A stretch of DNA of 24,956 nt from Protaetiibacter sp. (GCA_030150265.1 JASLGG010000018.1:1-24956), one strand, 5' to 3'. Shown: positions 1 to 7,040, counted from the stretch's first letter. Translations and numbers: made by a program. The notes: generated by a model from the letters alone, not told the origin.

Positions 1-214
1 GCAGCCACGGCCGCAGCGACCCGCCGTCCGGTTTGACCGTCTGGCGCAGCCGCCAGGCCTCCAGGAAGGTGAGCGAGACGACCTCCTCGGCGGCCGACCA
101 GTCGCCGGTCAGCCCAGCAGTGTACCCGGACGCGGCCGGGGCATTGGCGTCGAATAGCGCGGCGAACGCGTCCGGGTCACTGGCCCGCACCCGTGATCGC
201 AGGCTGGGTTCCAC
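1..214 (-). CDS. ECF-type RNA polymerase sigma factor, N-terminal fragment (cut by window edge)
   Basis: The gene reads leftward from a GTG at 212-214 and runs off the left edge, leaving 71 codons. The translation holds the start of a sigma-70 region 2: residues DPDAFAALFD near positions 14-23, then LTGDWSAAEEVVSLTFLEAW, which is the usual core-binding and -10-recognition pattern of ECF sigma factors from large-genome actinomycetes. Region 4 lies outside the window, so subgroup and target cannot be assigned. A TACAGT hexamer lies 8 nt before the GTG, and I see no clear Shine-Dalgarno sequence. Codon choice (CTG for Leu, CGG for Arg) matches the C-terminal part of the neighbouring RNase J gene and differs from the rest of the window. 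It lies downstream of RNase J on the same strand, 67 bp away. Confidence 0.75.
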   Translation of the reverse strand, partial: MEPSLRSRVRASDPDAFAALFDANAPAASGYTAGLTGDWSAAEEVVSLTFLEAWRLRQTVKPDGGSLRPWL

Positions 215-281
215 GCCTAAGTACTGTACGGAGGCGGCCACCGCGTTCGCTCCGCATCAGGCCGCCCGGCAGACCACCCGC

Positions 282-1967
282 TCAGACCTCGATGACCACC
301 GGGATGATCATCGGCCGCCGCCGGTAGGTCTCGTTCACCCAGCGGCCCACCGTGCGCCGGACCAGCTGGCCGAGCTGGTGCGCGTCGCTGATCCCGTCGG
401 CCGCGGCGCGGGTCAGGGCCTCCTCGATCCGCGGCCGCATCTCGTCGAACGAGGCGTCGTCGATGCCCGAGCCACGGGCGTGGATCTGCGGCCCGGCCAC
501 CAGCTTGCCGGTGGTCGAGTCGACCACGATGACCACGGACACGAAGCCTTCCTCGCCCAGGATCCGGCGGTCCTTCAGCGACGTCTCGGTGACCTCTCCG
601 ACGGACAGCCCGTCTACGTAGACGTAGCCGCACGGCACCTTGCCGGTCACCGACGCCTGGCGGTCGGCCAGGTCGACCACGACCCCGTCCGCGGCGATCA
701 CGATGTTGCGGTCGCTGATCCCGGTGAGCTCGGCCAGCCGGGCGTGCGCCCGCAGGTGCCGCCACTCCCCGTGCACCGGCATGAAGTTTCGCGGCCGCAC
801 CAGGTTCAGCACATAAAGCAGCTCACCCGCGGGCGCGTGCCCGGACACGTGCACCAGCGCGTTGCCCTTGTGCACTACCCGGGCGCCCCACCGGGTCAGC
901 TCGTTGATCACCCGGTACACCGCGGACTCGTTGCCCGGGATCAGCGAGGACGCCAGGATGACCGTGTCACCGGCGGCGATCCGGATCGGATGATCACGGC
1001 CCGCCATCCGGGACAGCGCCGACATCGGCTCGCCCTGCGAGCCCGTGCTGACCAGCACCACCTCGCCGGGCGGCAGGCCCTCCGCCTCGCGCGGGTCGAC
1101 CAGCAGGCCGCCGCGGACCGAGGGCACCCGCAGGTAGCCCAGGTCGCGGGCGACGCCCATGTTGCGCACCATCGACCGGCCGACGAACGCCACCTTGCGG
1201 CCGTGCGCCGCGGCCGCGTCCAGCACCTGCTGGACCCGGTGCACGTGCGAGGCGAAGCAGGCGACGATGATCCGCTGCGCGGCGTTGGCGAAAACCTCGT
1301 CGAGGACGGGCGCGATGTCCCGCTCGGAGCGGACGATGCCGGGCACCTCGGCGTTGGTGGAGTCCGACAGCAGCAGGTCCACGCCCTCGCCGCCGAGCCG
1401 CGCGAACCCGGCCAGGTCGGTCGGCCGGCCGTCGAGCGGCAGCTGGTCCATCTTGAAGTCGCCGGTGTGCAGCACGAGGCCGGCCCCCGAGCGGATGACG
1501 ACGGCCAGCGCATCCGGGATCGAGTGGTTCACGGCGACGAACTCGAGGTCGAAGGGGCCGAGCGGGGTGCGGTCGCCCTCCTTCACCACGTGCGGGAACG
1601 GCGCGATCCGGTGCTCCTTGAGCTTCGCCTCGACGAGCGCGAGGGTCAGCTTCGAGCCGTACAGCGGGATGTCGCCGCGCAGCTTCAACAGGTACGGCAC
1701 CGCGCCGATGTGGTCCTCGTGGCCGTGCGTGAGCACGACGCCGAGAACGTCGTCGAGGCGGTCGCGGAGGGAGTCGAAGTCGGGGAGGATGAGGTCCACG
1801 CCCGGCTGGTGCTCCTCCGGGAAGAGCACCCCGACGTCGACGATCAGCAGCTTGCCGTCGATCTCGTAGACCGTCATGTTGCGGCCGATCTCGCCGACCC
1901 CGCCGAGCGGGATCACGCGCAGGGTGCCGGGCGCGAGCTCCGGCGGCGTCACGACGTCGATGGCCAT
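282..1967 (-). CDS. rnj: Ribonuclease J
   Basis: A 561-residue metallo-beta-lactamase/beta-CASP ribonuclease, with 5' exonuclease and endonuclease roles in mRNA and rRNA maturation and decay. The zinc motif HGHEDH is at residues 81-86, a further motif HTGDFKMD near 166-173, the beta-CASP block with STGSQGEP near 300, and VHVSGHAP near 375. The C-terminal domain ends in RRRPMIIPVVIEV. Length is normal for the family. The ATG at 1967 has a strong GAGGAGG ribosome binding site and follows the dapA stop by 17 bp, so the two genes are cotranscribed. Codon use changes inside the gene: in the sampled N-terminal part Leu is mostly CTC and Arg mostly CGC, while after about residue 175 Leu is nearly always CTG and Arg CGG. 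The function call is firm; whether the gene is one natural lineage is doubtful (see findings). Confidence 0.95.
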   Translation of the reverse strand: MAIDVVTPPELAPGTLRVIPLGGVGEIGRNMTVYEIDGKLLIVDVGVLFPEEHQPGVDLILPDFDSLRDRLDDVLGVVLTHGHEDHIGAVPYLLKLRGDIPLYGSKLTLALVEAKLKEHRIAPFPHVVKEGDRTPLGPFDLEFVAVNHSIPDALAVVIRSGAGLVLHTGDFKMDQLPLDGRPTDLAGFARLGGEGVDLLLSDSTNAEVPGIVRSERDIAPVLDEVFANAAQRIIVACFASHVHRVQQVLDAAAAHGRKVAFVGRSMVRNMGVARDLGYLRVPSVRGGLLVDPREAEGLPPGEVVLVSTGSQGEPMSALSRMAGRDHPIRIAAGDTVILASSLIPGNESAVYRVINELTRWGARVVHKGNALVHVSGHAPAGELLYVLNLVRPRNFMPVHGEWRHLRAHARLAELTGISDRNIVIAADGVVVDLADRQASVTGKVPCGYVYVDGLSVGEVTETSLKDRRILGEEGFVSVVIVVDSTTGKLVAGPQIHARGSGIDDASFDEMRPRIEEALTRAAADGISDAHQLGQLVRRTVGRWVNETYRRRPMIIPVVIEV

Positions 1968-1984
1968 GGCGGCCTCCTCGGGGT

Positions 1985-2962
1985 CTAGCGGGTGGTGCCG
2001 GCGACCTTGGGCAGCGCGCCGCCGGCGGCCGCGTTCCGGTCGGGGCGGAAGTTGCTGAAGTCGACGCCGTCGATGTGCCTCACGAGCGCGATCTCGTCCT
2101 CGATGAGCGCGGCCTCCGACTCCTCCGGCCCGACGAGCGGCAGGCGCACCCGCGGGCTCGAGATGCGGCCGAGGCCGTGCAGGATGTACTTCGCCGCCAC
2201 GGTGCCCGGCACGTGCGTCATCGTGGCGCGCACGAGGGGCTCGAGGGCGCGGTGCGCGGCGGTGGCCGTCTGGAGGTCGTTGGCGTTCACGGCGTCGACC
2301 ATCGCGCGGTACGGTGCAGGCGCGATGTTCGCGGTCACGCCCACGAGGCCCGAGCCGCCGATCGCGAGGGTCGGCAGCGCGTTGGCGTCGTCGCCCGCGA
2401 AGTACAGCAGGTCGGTCTGGTTCATGACGCGGCTGACCTCCGAGAGGTCGCCCTTGGCGTCCTTGACCCCGCGGATGTTGGGGTGCTTCGCCGCGCGCAG
2501 CAGCGTCTCGTACTTGATCGGCACGCCGGTGCGCCCCGGGATGTCGTAGAGGAGCACGGGCAGGTCGGTGGCGTCCGCGACCATCCGGAAGTGGGTCAGG
2601 ATGCCGGCCTGCGTCGGCTTGTTGTAATACGGGGTGACGACCATGATCGCGTCGGCCCCGACCTTCTCGCTCTTCCTGTAGAGCTCGATCGCGTGCGCGG
2701 TCTCGTTGGAGCCGCCGCCCGTGATGATCTTGGCGCGGCCGGCCGCGACATCCTTCGCGACCTCGACGAGGCGCACCTTCTCGGGGTCGGTGAGCGTCGA
2801 CGTCTCGCCGGTCGTCCCGGTGACCACGATGCCGTCGGCGCCGTGGCTGACCACGTGGTCCACGTGCTTCTCGACGTCGGCCCAGTCCACCTCGCCGTCG
2901 GCCGTGAACGGGGTCACGAGCGCGACGAGCACCTGTCCGAAGGGGTTCTCTGGCGTCGACAC
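1985..2962 (-). CDS. dapA: 4-hydroxy-tetrahydrodipicolinate synthase
   Basis: Condenses pyruvate with aspartate semialdehyde, the first committed step of the diaminopimelate/lysine pathway, in the cytoplasm. The 325-residue TIM-barrel protein shows the substrate loop GTTGET at 49-54, VTPYYNKPTQ at 109-118, the active-site tyrosine in YDIPGR (Tyr139) and the Schiff-base lysine in GVKDAKGD (Lys167). A C-terminal tail of about 25 residues beyond the usual core is common in actinobacteria. The open frame continues far upstream, but the GTG at 2960-2962 fits the family N-terminus and sits 7 nt after a TAGCCT -10 hexamer, which suggests a leaderless mRNA. rnj follows 17 bp downstream; thyX lies 65 bp upstream on the same strand. 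Confidence 0.95.
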   Translation of the reverse strand: MSTPENPFGQVLVALVTPFTADGEVDWADVEKHVDHVVSHGADGIVVTGTTGETSTLTDPEKVRLVEVAKDVAAGRAKIITGGGSNETAHAIELYRKSEKVGADAIMVVTPYYNKPTQAGILTHFRMVADATDLPVLLYDIPGRTGVPIKYETLLRAAKHPNIRGVKDAKGDLSEVSRVMNQTDLLYFAGDDANALPTLAIGGSGLVGVTANIAPAPYRAMVDAVNANDLQTATAAHRALEPLVRATMTHVPGTVAAKYILHGLGRISSPRVRLPLVGPEESEAALIEDEIALVRHIDGVDFSNFRPDRNAAAGGALPKVAGTTR

Positions 2963-2969
2963 GAGGTAC

Positions 2970-2975
2970 AGGCTA
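2970..2975 (-). promoter_or_regulatory. -10 hexamer TAGCCT for leaderless dapA-rnj transcription
   Basis: Read on the minus strand, TAGCCT is followed by 7 nt and then the dapA GTG, so transcription would begin at or next to the start codon. No Shine-Dalgarno sequence precedes this GTG. This supports the chosen start and a dapA-rnj transcript separate from thyX. The -35 is not obvious. Confidence 0.55.
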
Positions 2976-3027
2976 TCGGGTGCGGCCCCGGCGGCCCGCC
3001 ACCGCATCCGGTCGCGACGCGACGCCG

Positions 3028-3774
3028 TCAGGGGGCGACGCGGCCGTTCGCCTGGAAGGCCGCGTGGGTGAGCGGCATGAGCTCCGCCCAGAAGGACTCC
3101 ATGCGCTCGGCCACCATCTCGATCTCGCGCTGCGGGAAGGAGGGGAAGTGCGAGTCCTCGTGCTTGGTGCGCAGCGAGAGGAAGTTCATGAGCGAGCGCG
3201 CGTTCATCGTGACGTACATCGAGGAGTAGGTCGACACCGGCAGCACGCCGCGGGCGACCTCGCGCGCGATGCCCGCGTCGAGCATCCGCTGGTAGGCGGC
3301 GTAGGCGAACTCGGCCGCGGCCTTCGACTCCGCGACCGCGAGCTCGGTCTGCTCGGGGGTGCCCTCGACGAACTCGTAGGCGCCGGGCTTGCCGATCTGC
3401 ACGAGCCGACGCTCGGGGCCGGGCACGTAGAACACCGGACGCAGCTCGCGGTAGCGACCCGACTCCTCGTTGTAGGAGGCGATGCGGTGCCGCATGAACT
3501 CGCGGAACACGAAGATCGGCGCCTGCACGTAGAAGGTCATCGAGTTGTGCTCGAAGGGCGAGCCGTGCCGGTCGCGCATGAGGTAGTTGATGAGGCCGCG
3601 GTCGCGGTCGGAGGCCTCGGCACCGGATGCCGCCGCCTCGAGCGTCTTCTCGCCCTGGGTCGAGACGCGCGCCGCGAACAGCACATCGGAGTCGTGAGCG
3701 CTCGCGCGCACGAGCTCGACGGTCATGTCGGAACGGAACTGGACGGGGGGCTCTTCGCTCGTGGTCTCCGGCAC
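3028..3774 (-). CDS. thyX: FAD-dependent thymidylate synthase ThyX
   Basis: Flavin-dependent conversion of dUMP to dTMP using methylenetetrahydrofolate and NADPH. The ThyX signature is intact as RHRIASYNEESGRY at residues 95-108 (248-residue protein), preceded by HGSPFEHN at 70-77, both typical of the family. An upstream in-frame GTG at 3783 is possible, but I prefer the GTG at 3772-3774: it lies 7 nt after a TATCGT -10 hexamer, and that hexamer would overlap the earlier start. The gene is followed by dapA on the same strand. The dapB-thyX-dapA-rnj neighbourhood is known from Microbacteriaceae; here a redox cluster lies between dapB and thyX. Confidence 0.95.
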   Translation of the reverse strand: MPETTSEEPPVQFRSDMTVELVRASAHDSDVLFAARVSTQGEKTLEAAASGAEASDRDRGLINYLMRDRHGSPFEHNSMTFYVQAPIFVFREFMRHRIASYNEESGRYRELRPVFYVPGPERRLVQIGKPGAYEFVEGTPEQTELAVAESKAAAEFAYAAYQRMLDAGIAREVARGVLPVSTYSSMYVTMNARSLMNFLSLRTKHEDSHFPSFPQREIEMVAERMESFWAELMPLTHAAFQANGRVAP

Positions 3775-3781
3775 GGCCCTC

Positions 3782-3787
3782 ACGATA
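3782..3787 (-). promoter_or_regulatory. -10 hexamer TATCGT setting the thyX start
   Basis: On the minus strand TATCGT is followed by GAGGGCC (7 nt) and an in-frame GTG at 3774. The same hexamer with the same 7-nt gap precedes the UDP-sugar dehydrogenase gene near 22570, supporting a leaderless start here rather than the GTG nine bases upstream. Confidence 0.5.
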
Positions 3788-3833
3788 TCCGGGGCCGCCG
3801 ACGGGCACCCGTCGGCACGCCGCGTCGCCGGAC

Positions 3834-3858
3834 GTCACGCGCGGTCACGCGGGGTCAC
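3834..3858 (+). promoter_or_regulatory. Three GTCAC direct repeats at 10-bp spacing
   Basis: GTCAC begins at 3834, 3844 and 3854; the first two copies extend to GTCACGCG. The array lies in the thyX/thioredoxin divergent intergenic region, ending about 27 bp before the thioredoxin -10 at 3886. Placement on one face of the helix just upstream of the -35 region suggests an activator or repressor site for the redox cluster. The regulator is unknown. Confidence 0.5.
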
Positions 3859-3885
3859 ACTCCCCCGCCCGCGCCGCGGCGCGGC

Positions 3886-3891
3886 TACCGT
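3886..3891 (+). promoter_or_regulatory. -10 hexamer TACCGT of the thioredoxin gene
   Basis: TACCGT is followed by 6 nt and the ATG at 3898. No ribosome binding site lies in front, so the transcript is probably leaderless. The GTCAC array sits directly upstream. Confidence 0.5.
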
Positions 3892-3897
3892 GTCGCC

Positions 3898-4320
3898 ATG
3901 CATCCGCTCGCAGCCCTCGCGGTCGTGGCCGCGCTCGTGGTCGCGACCACCGCCATCGGCCTCGTCTGGCGGGCCGGCCAGGGACGCATCCGCCGCCCCG
4001 CCGCGGATGCCGCCCGCCTCGACGGCGTCGATCTCGCGCCCGGCGCGACCCTCGTGCAGTTCTCGAGCGCCTACTGCGCGCCGTGCCGCGCGACCGCGCG
4101 CGTGCTCGGCGAGCTCGCCGCCGCCCGGCAGGGCGTCGCCCACGTGGAGCTCGACGTGGCCGAGAGGCCCGAGCTCGCGGCGCGGTTCCGCGTGCTGCAG
4201 ACGCCGACCACGCTCGTGCTCGACCCCGAGGGCCGCATCCGGGCGCGCATCGCGGGGGCCGTGCGCCGCCTCGAGCTCGCGGCCGAGCTCGACCGTCTCG
4301 CCGTCCCCGCGGCGAGCTGA
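3898..4320 (+). CDS. Membrane-anchored thioredoxin-fold protein
   Basis: A 140-residue protein with an N-terminal membrane segment (about residues 4-23) and a thioredoxin fold. The redox motif is CAPC at residues 60-63 inside FSSAYCAPCRAT, with the cis-proline region as LQTPTTLVLDPEG. The topology suggests a thiol-disulfide protein tethered to the membrane; whether the domain faces in or out is not settled by the sequence, though the basic RIRR after the membrane segment makes a cytoplasmic side possible. It is followed 14 bp downstream by a DUF4395 membrane protein and then by OsmC. This trio recurs in actinobacteria and points to thiol redox or peroxide handling. The exact substrate is unknown. 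Confidence 0.85.
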   Translation: MHPLAALAVVAALVVATTAIGLVWRAGQGRIRRPAADAARLDGVDLAPGATLVQFSSAYCAPCRATARVLGELAAARQGVAHVELDVAERPELAARFRVLQTPTTLVLDPEGRIRARIAGAVRRLELAAELDRLAVPAAS

Positions 4321-4334
4321 CCCGAGGAGCCTCC

Positions 4335-4817
4335 ATGTCCCGTCCCGACCGGATCGACCCGCGCGGCGCACGCTTCACCGCGGGCGTCACCGCGCTCCTG
4401 CTGCTCGTCGCGACGGCGCTCGCTCTCGTCGAGGGCGTCGCGCCGACCCCGGCCGAGCGCGCCGTCCAGCCCGCCTTCCTGCTGGTCGCCGCGCTCGCGG
4501 CGGTGTTCGTCTGGAGCGCGATCGCCGGGGTCGCCCGCAACCCGTGGTCGTTGCTGTTCCGGCGGGTCATCCGCCCGCGGATCGGACCGGCGGCGGAGCT
4601 GGAGGACGCCGCTCCCCCGACCTTCGCCCAGGGCGTCGGCGCGTTCGTGACGCTCCTCGGCGTCGCCCTCCACCTGGCCGGTGTTCCCTACGCACTCCCC
4701 GCGGCGGCCTCCGCCGCGTTCGCCGCGGCCTTCCTCAACGCGGCGTTCGGATACTGCCTCGGCTGCCAGCTCTACCTCCTGCTCGTGCGCGCCGGCCTCA
4801 TCCGCGCCACCGCCTGA
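4335..4817 (+). CDS. DUF4395 family membrane protein
   Basis: A 160-residue protein that begins MSRPDRIDPRGARFTAG, the typical DUF4395 opening, and has four likely membrane segments (about residues 13-32, 40-60, 95-112 and 115-150). The C-terminal GYCLGCQLYLL motif carries the cysteine pair CLGC, characteristic of the family. It starts 14 bp after the thioredoxin stop with CGAGGAG as ribosome binding site, so the two genes form an operon. The CLGC pair may exchange disulfides with the CAPC thioredoxin; that is an inference from the pairing. The biochemical function of the family is not established to my knowledge. Confidence 0.8.
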   Translation: MSRPDRIDPRGARFTAGVTALLLLVATALALVEGVAPTPAERAVQPAFLLVAALAAVFVWSAIAGVARNPWSLLFRRVIRPRIGPAAELEDAAPPTFAQGVGAFVTLLGVALHLAGVPYALPAAASAAFAAAFLNAAFGYCLGCQLYLLLVRAGLIRATA

Positions 4818-4834
4818 GCAGGCGCTGAGCGCCC

Positions 4835-4863
4835 TCGACCGGGGCCCGCGCCCGACCTAGAGT
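4835..4863 (+). promoter_or_regulatory. Promoter of the OsmC gene
   Basis: TCGACC at 4835-4840 and TAGAGT at 4858-4863 are separated by 17 bp, close to a vegetative actinobacterial promoter. A short GGCGC/GCGCC stem at 4821-4833 just before it may weakly end the upstream transcript. A leader of about 35 nt then leads to the GGAGGAGA ribosome binding site. Confidence 0.45.
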
Positions 4864-4905
4864 GGAGGCGCGAGGCGACGCCGCCCGCGGACGGAGGAGA
4901 TCCCC

Positions 4906-5331
4906 ATGGCAGTCACGAGCGAAGCGACCACCCTCTGGTTCGGCGACCTGATGAGCGGGTCGGGCACGACCTCCCTCGACTCGAGCGACGCCGCCGAGTT
5001 CCCCGTCACCTGGAAGGCCCGGGCCGAGGGCGAGGCGGGCCGCACCAACCCCGAGGAGCTGCTGGGCGCCGCCCACTCCGCGTGCTACTCGATGGCGTTC
5101 GCGCACGCGCTCGCCGGCGAGGGGCACACCCCCGAGAGCCTGCAGGTGACGGCCGCCGTGACCTTCCAGCCCGGCGAGGGCATCACGGGCAGCCACCTGC
5201 TCGTGAGCGCCAAGGTTCCCGGCATCACGGATGCCGACTTCGAGCGGATCGCCGAGGACGCCAAGGCGAACTGCCCGGTCTCGAAGGCGCTCGCCGGCAT
5301 CCCGATCACGCTCGAGGCGAGCCTGGCCTAG
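4906..5331 (+). CDS. OsmC family peroxiredoxin-like protein
   Basis: A 141-residue OsmC/Ohr-fold protein, a cytoplasmic thiol peroxidase that reduces organic hydroperoxides. The two catalytic cysteines are present: Cys60 in AAHSACYSMAF and Cys123 in AKANCPVSKAL. The spacing and the NPEELLGAAHSAC block match the OsmC branch. The ATG has a strong GGAGGAGA ribosome binding site. It lies downstream of the thioredoxin and DUF4395 genes on the same strand with its own likely promoter. Its stop codon overlaps that of the convergent TPR-like gene by 4 bp, so no terminator fits between them. Confidence 0.9.
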   Translation: MAVTSEATTLWFGDLMSGSGTTSLDSSDAAEFPVTWKARAEGEAGRTNPEELLGAAHSACYSMAFAHALAGEGHTPESLQVTAAVTFQPGEGITGSHLLVSAKVPGITDADFERIAEDAKANCPVSKALAGIPITLEASLA

Positions 5332-5777
5332 CGGGGGGACGAGTCGCGCTCGAGGCGGATGGCCTCCCGCGTCGCCCAGCGCGCGCGACGGCGGTCGCCC
5401 GCCGCGTCGTAGGCGAGGGCGAGCCGGAACCAGCCGCGCCAGTCCTCCGGCGAGGCCTCGACTGCGGCACGGTAACGCGGGAACACCTCGGATGCCGCAG
5501 CACGGTCGACGCGTCCGCTCGGCAGCGCCGGGAGCTGCTCCTCCGGGAGCGCCCCCTCGCTCTCGAGACGGCGCGCGAGGCGCTCGGCGCGCACGCCGAA
5601 CACGACCTCGGCGACGATGAAGGCGCCGCCGAGAACCGGCAGCACGAGCAGCGCGACCCCGATGCCCACGGCGACCGGCACACCGGTGCGGAACAGCACG
5701 AAGGCGTAGGAGACGGCGAAGACGAGGTAGAGGCCGAGCAGGGCCGCCATCACGACCACGCCGATGCGCGTCGTCAT
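5328..5777 (-). CDS. Two-pass membrane protein with C-terminal TPR-like repeat
   Basis: A 149-residue protein. Two hydrophobic segments (about 6-29 and 36-60) form a hairpin in the membrane, followed by a soluble part. Residues 105-140 (YRAAVEASPEDWRGWFRLAL and on to RRRARWATREAI) resemble a tetratricopeptide repeat, usually a protein-protein interaction surface. Its ATG overlaps the dapB stop by 4 bp (ATGA), so it is translationally coupled to dapB, an arrangement I recall from other Microbacteriaceae. No enzymatic motif is visible and the role is unknown. Confidence 0.8.
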   Translation of the reverse strand: MTTRIGVVVMAALLGLYLVFAVSYAFVLFRTGVPVAVGIGVALLVLPVLGGAFIVAEVVFGVRAERLARRLESEGALPEEQLPALPSGRVDRAAASEVFPRYRAAVEASPEDWRGWFRLALAYDAAGDRRRARWATREAIRLERDSSPR

Positions 5778-6511
5778 GCGCGGTCGAGGCCCAGGAGGGC
5801 GTCGAGGCCGACCACGAGCCCGCGCGCGGCGGGCAGGGCGCGGAGGGCGAGCAGGATGCCCGCCTCGTAGGAGGCGTCCGAGACCGTCTGGTGACGGATG
5901 CGCAACGTCTCCCCCAGGCCGCCGAGCACGACCTCCTGCTCGGCGAGCACGCCGTCCATCCGGAGGCTGTGCACCGGGATGCTCGCGACCTGCTGGCCGC
6001 GCGCGCGCTGGTCGACGTGCGGGGCGGAGACGGGACCCGCGTCGCCGCGCGCCTCCGTCATGAGCTCCGCGGTGCGCACCGCGGTGCCCGACGGGGAGTC
6101 GGTCTTGCCCGCGTGGTGCGACTCGATGATCTCGATCGAGTCGAAGTAGGGCGCGGCGATGGTCGCGAGACGCGTCGCGAGCACCGAGCCGAGCGAGAAG
6201 TTGGGCACGACGATGACGCCGAGCGCCGGCTCGTCGCCCAGCCGGGAACGCAGACGCGCCAGCCGCTCCGCCGACCACCCCGAGGTGCCGACGAGCGCCG
6301 GGATGCCGCGTGCGACGGCCGCCTCGACGATGTCGGGCGACACGGCCGGCGAGGTCAGGTCGAGCACCAGCTCGGCGCCGTCGATACCGTCGATCGGGTC
6401 GCGGGAGCCGAGCCGCGCGTGCACCGTGAAGTCGTCGCTTGCCTCGATGAGCCGGGTCGCGAGCCTTCCCATCCTGCCCGTCGCGCCCACGACGGCGACC
6501 GAATACGCCAT
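5774..6511 (-). CDS. dapB: 4-hydroxy-tetrahydrodipicolinate reductase
   Basis: Second step of the diaminopimelate branch, NAD(P)H reduction of the DapA product. The 245-residue protein starts with the Rossmann motif VAVVGATGRMGR (residues 5-16) and carries the DapB active-site signature ESHHAGKTDSPSGTA near residues 130-144, with the two histidines and the lysine intact. ATG at 6511 lies 6 nt after a TAGGCT -10 hexamer, suggesting a leaderless message. The gene is coupled to the downstream membrane TPR-like gene and is divergent from an acetyltransferase gene. Confidence 0.95.
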   Translation of the reverse strand: MAYSVAVVGATGRMGRLATRLIEASDDFTVHARLGSRDPIDGIDGAELVLDLTSPAVSPDIVEAAVARGIPALVGTSGWSAERLARLRSRLGDEPALGVIVVPNFSLGSVLATRLATIAAPYFDSIEIIESHHAGKTDSPSGTAVRTAELMTEARGDAGPVSAPHVDQRARGQQVASIPVHSLRMDGVLAEQEVVLGGLGETLRIRHQTVSDASYEAGILLALRALPAARGLVVGLDALLGLDRA

Positions 6512-6516
6512 GCCGT

Positions 6517-6561
6517 CAGCCTACGGCCCGGCGGATGACGTGACCGTCGCGCCGTAGGCTG
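6517..6561. promoter_or_regulatory. Divergent leaderless promoters inside an 11-bp inverted repeat
   Basis: CAGCCTACGGC at 6517-6527 is the exact reverse complement of GCCGTAGGCTG at 6551-6561, with 23 bp between. Each arm contains a TAGGCT -10 hexamer: 6518-6523 on the minus strand for dapB and 6555-6560 on the plus strand for the acetyltransferase. Each is 6 nt from its start codon. The -35 zones of both promoters must overlap in the spacer or in the opposite arm. Confidence 0.6.
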
Positions 6562-6566
6562 GCGCC

Positions 6567-7040
6567 GTGGATCCCGTGTTCTGCGCCGCCTCGGTGACCG
6601 ATCCGGATGCGCACGCCCTGCTCGAGGAGTACTTCGCCATGCGCACCGCCGGATTCGACCCCGCCGCGGGCGCCTACCGCGCCGTGTTCCCCGATCCGGA
6701 GCGCTTCACCGAGCCCGCGGGCGCCTTCGTCGTCGTGGAGGCGGAGGGGATCGCGGTCGGCTGCGGCGGCATCCGGATGCTCGACGCGGGCCGCGCCGAG
6801 GTCAAGCACGTCTACCTGCGCGAGAGCGTGCGCGGTCGCGGCTGGGGCGGCCTGCTGCTCGCCGAGCTCGAACGGCTCGCCGCCTCGCTCGGCGCGACGG
6901 AGGCCGTGCTCGACACGAACGCCTCGCTCGTGGCGGCCGGCCGCCTGTACCGCTCCGCCGGCTACCTCGAGATCCCGCCCTACAACGACAACCCCAACGC
7001 GACCCACTGGTTCGCGAAGGAGCTGCATCTGCATCAGTAG
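6567..7040 (+). CDS. GNAT family N-acetyltransferase
   Basis: A 157-residue acetyl-CoA-dependent acetyltransferase. The acetyl-CoA site is visible as VKHVYLRESVRGRGWGG (about residues 79-95), with the RGRGWG pyrophosphate loop, followed by LLLAELERLAASLG and the closing strand region LYRSAGYLEIPPYNDNPNA. That ending, with PPYND, resembles a subgroup of small actinobacterial GNATs of unknown substrate. The start is GTG at 6567, chosen because a TAGGCT -10 is 6 nt upstream and no Shine-Dalgarno sequence is present. The 3' end overlaps the convergent yoeB gene by 7 bp. Confidence 0.88.
   Translation: MDPVFCAASVTDPDAHALLEEYFAMRTAGFDPAAGAYRAVFPDPERFTEPAGAFVVVEAEGIAVGCGGIRMLDAGRAEVKHVYLRESVRGRGWGGLLLAELERLAASLGATEAVLDTNASLVAAGRLYRSAGYLEIPPYNDNPNATHWFAKELHLHQ

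Noticed and set aside
33..1988. A 651-codon open frame on the plus strand opposite rnj
   Set aside because: It is the antisense of a clear RNase J gene; the translation is Arg/His/Asp-rich without domains, as expected in high-GC DNA.
2963..3838. N-terminal extension of dapA across thyX
   Set aside because: It would run through the thyX gene in another frame; the DapA family start and the -10 element at 2970 fit GTG 2962.
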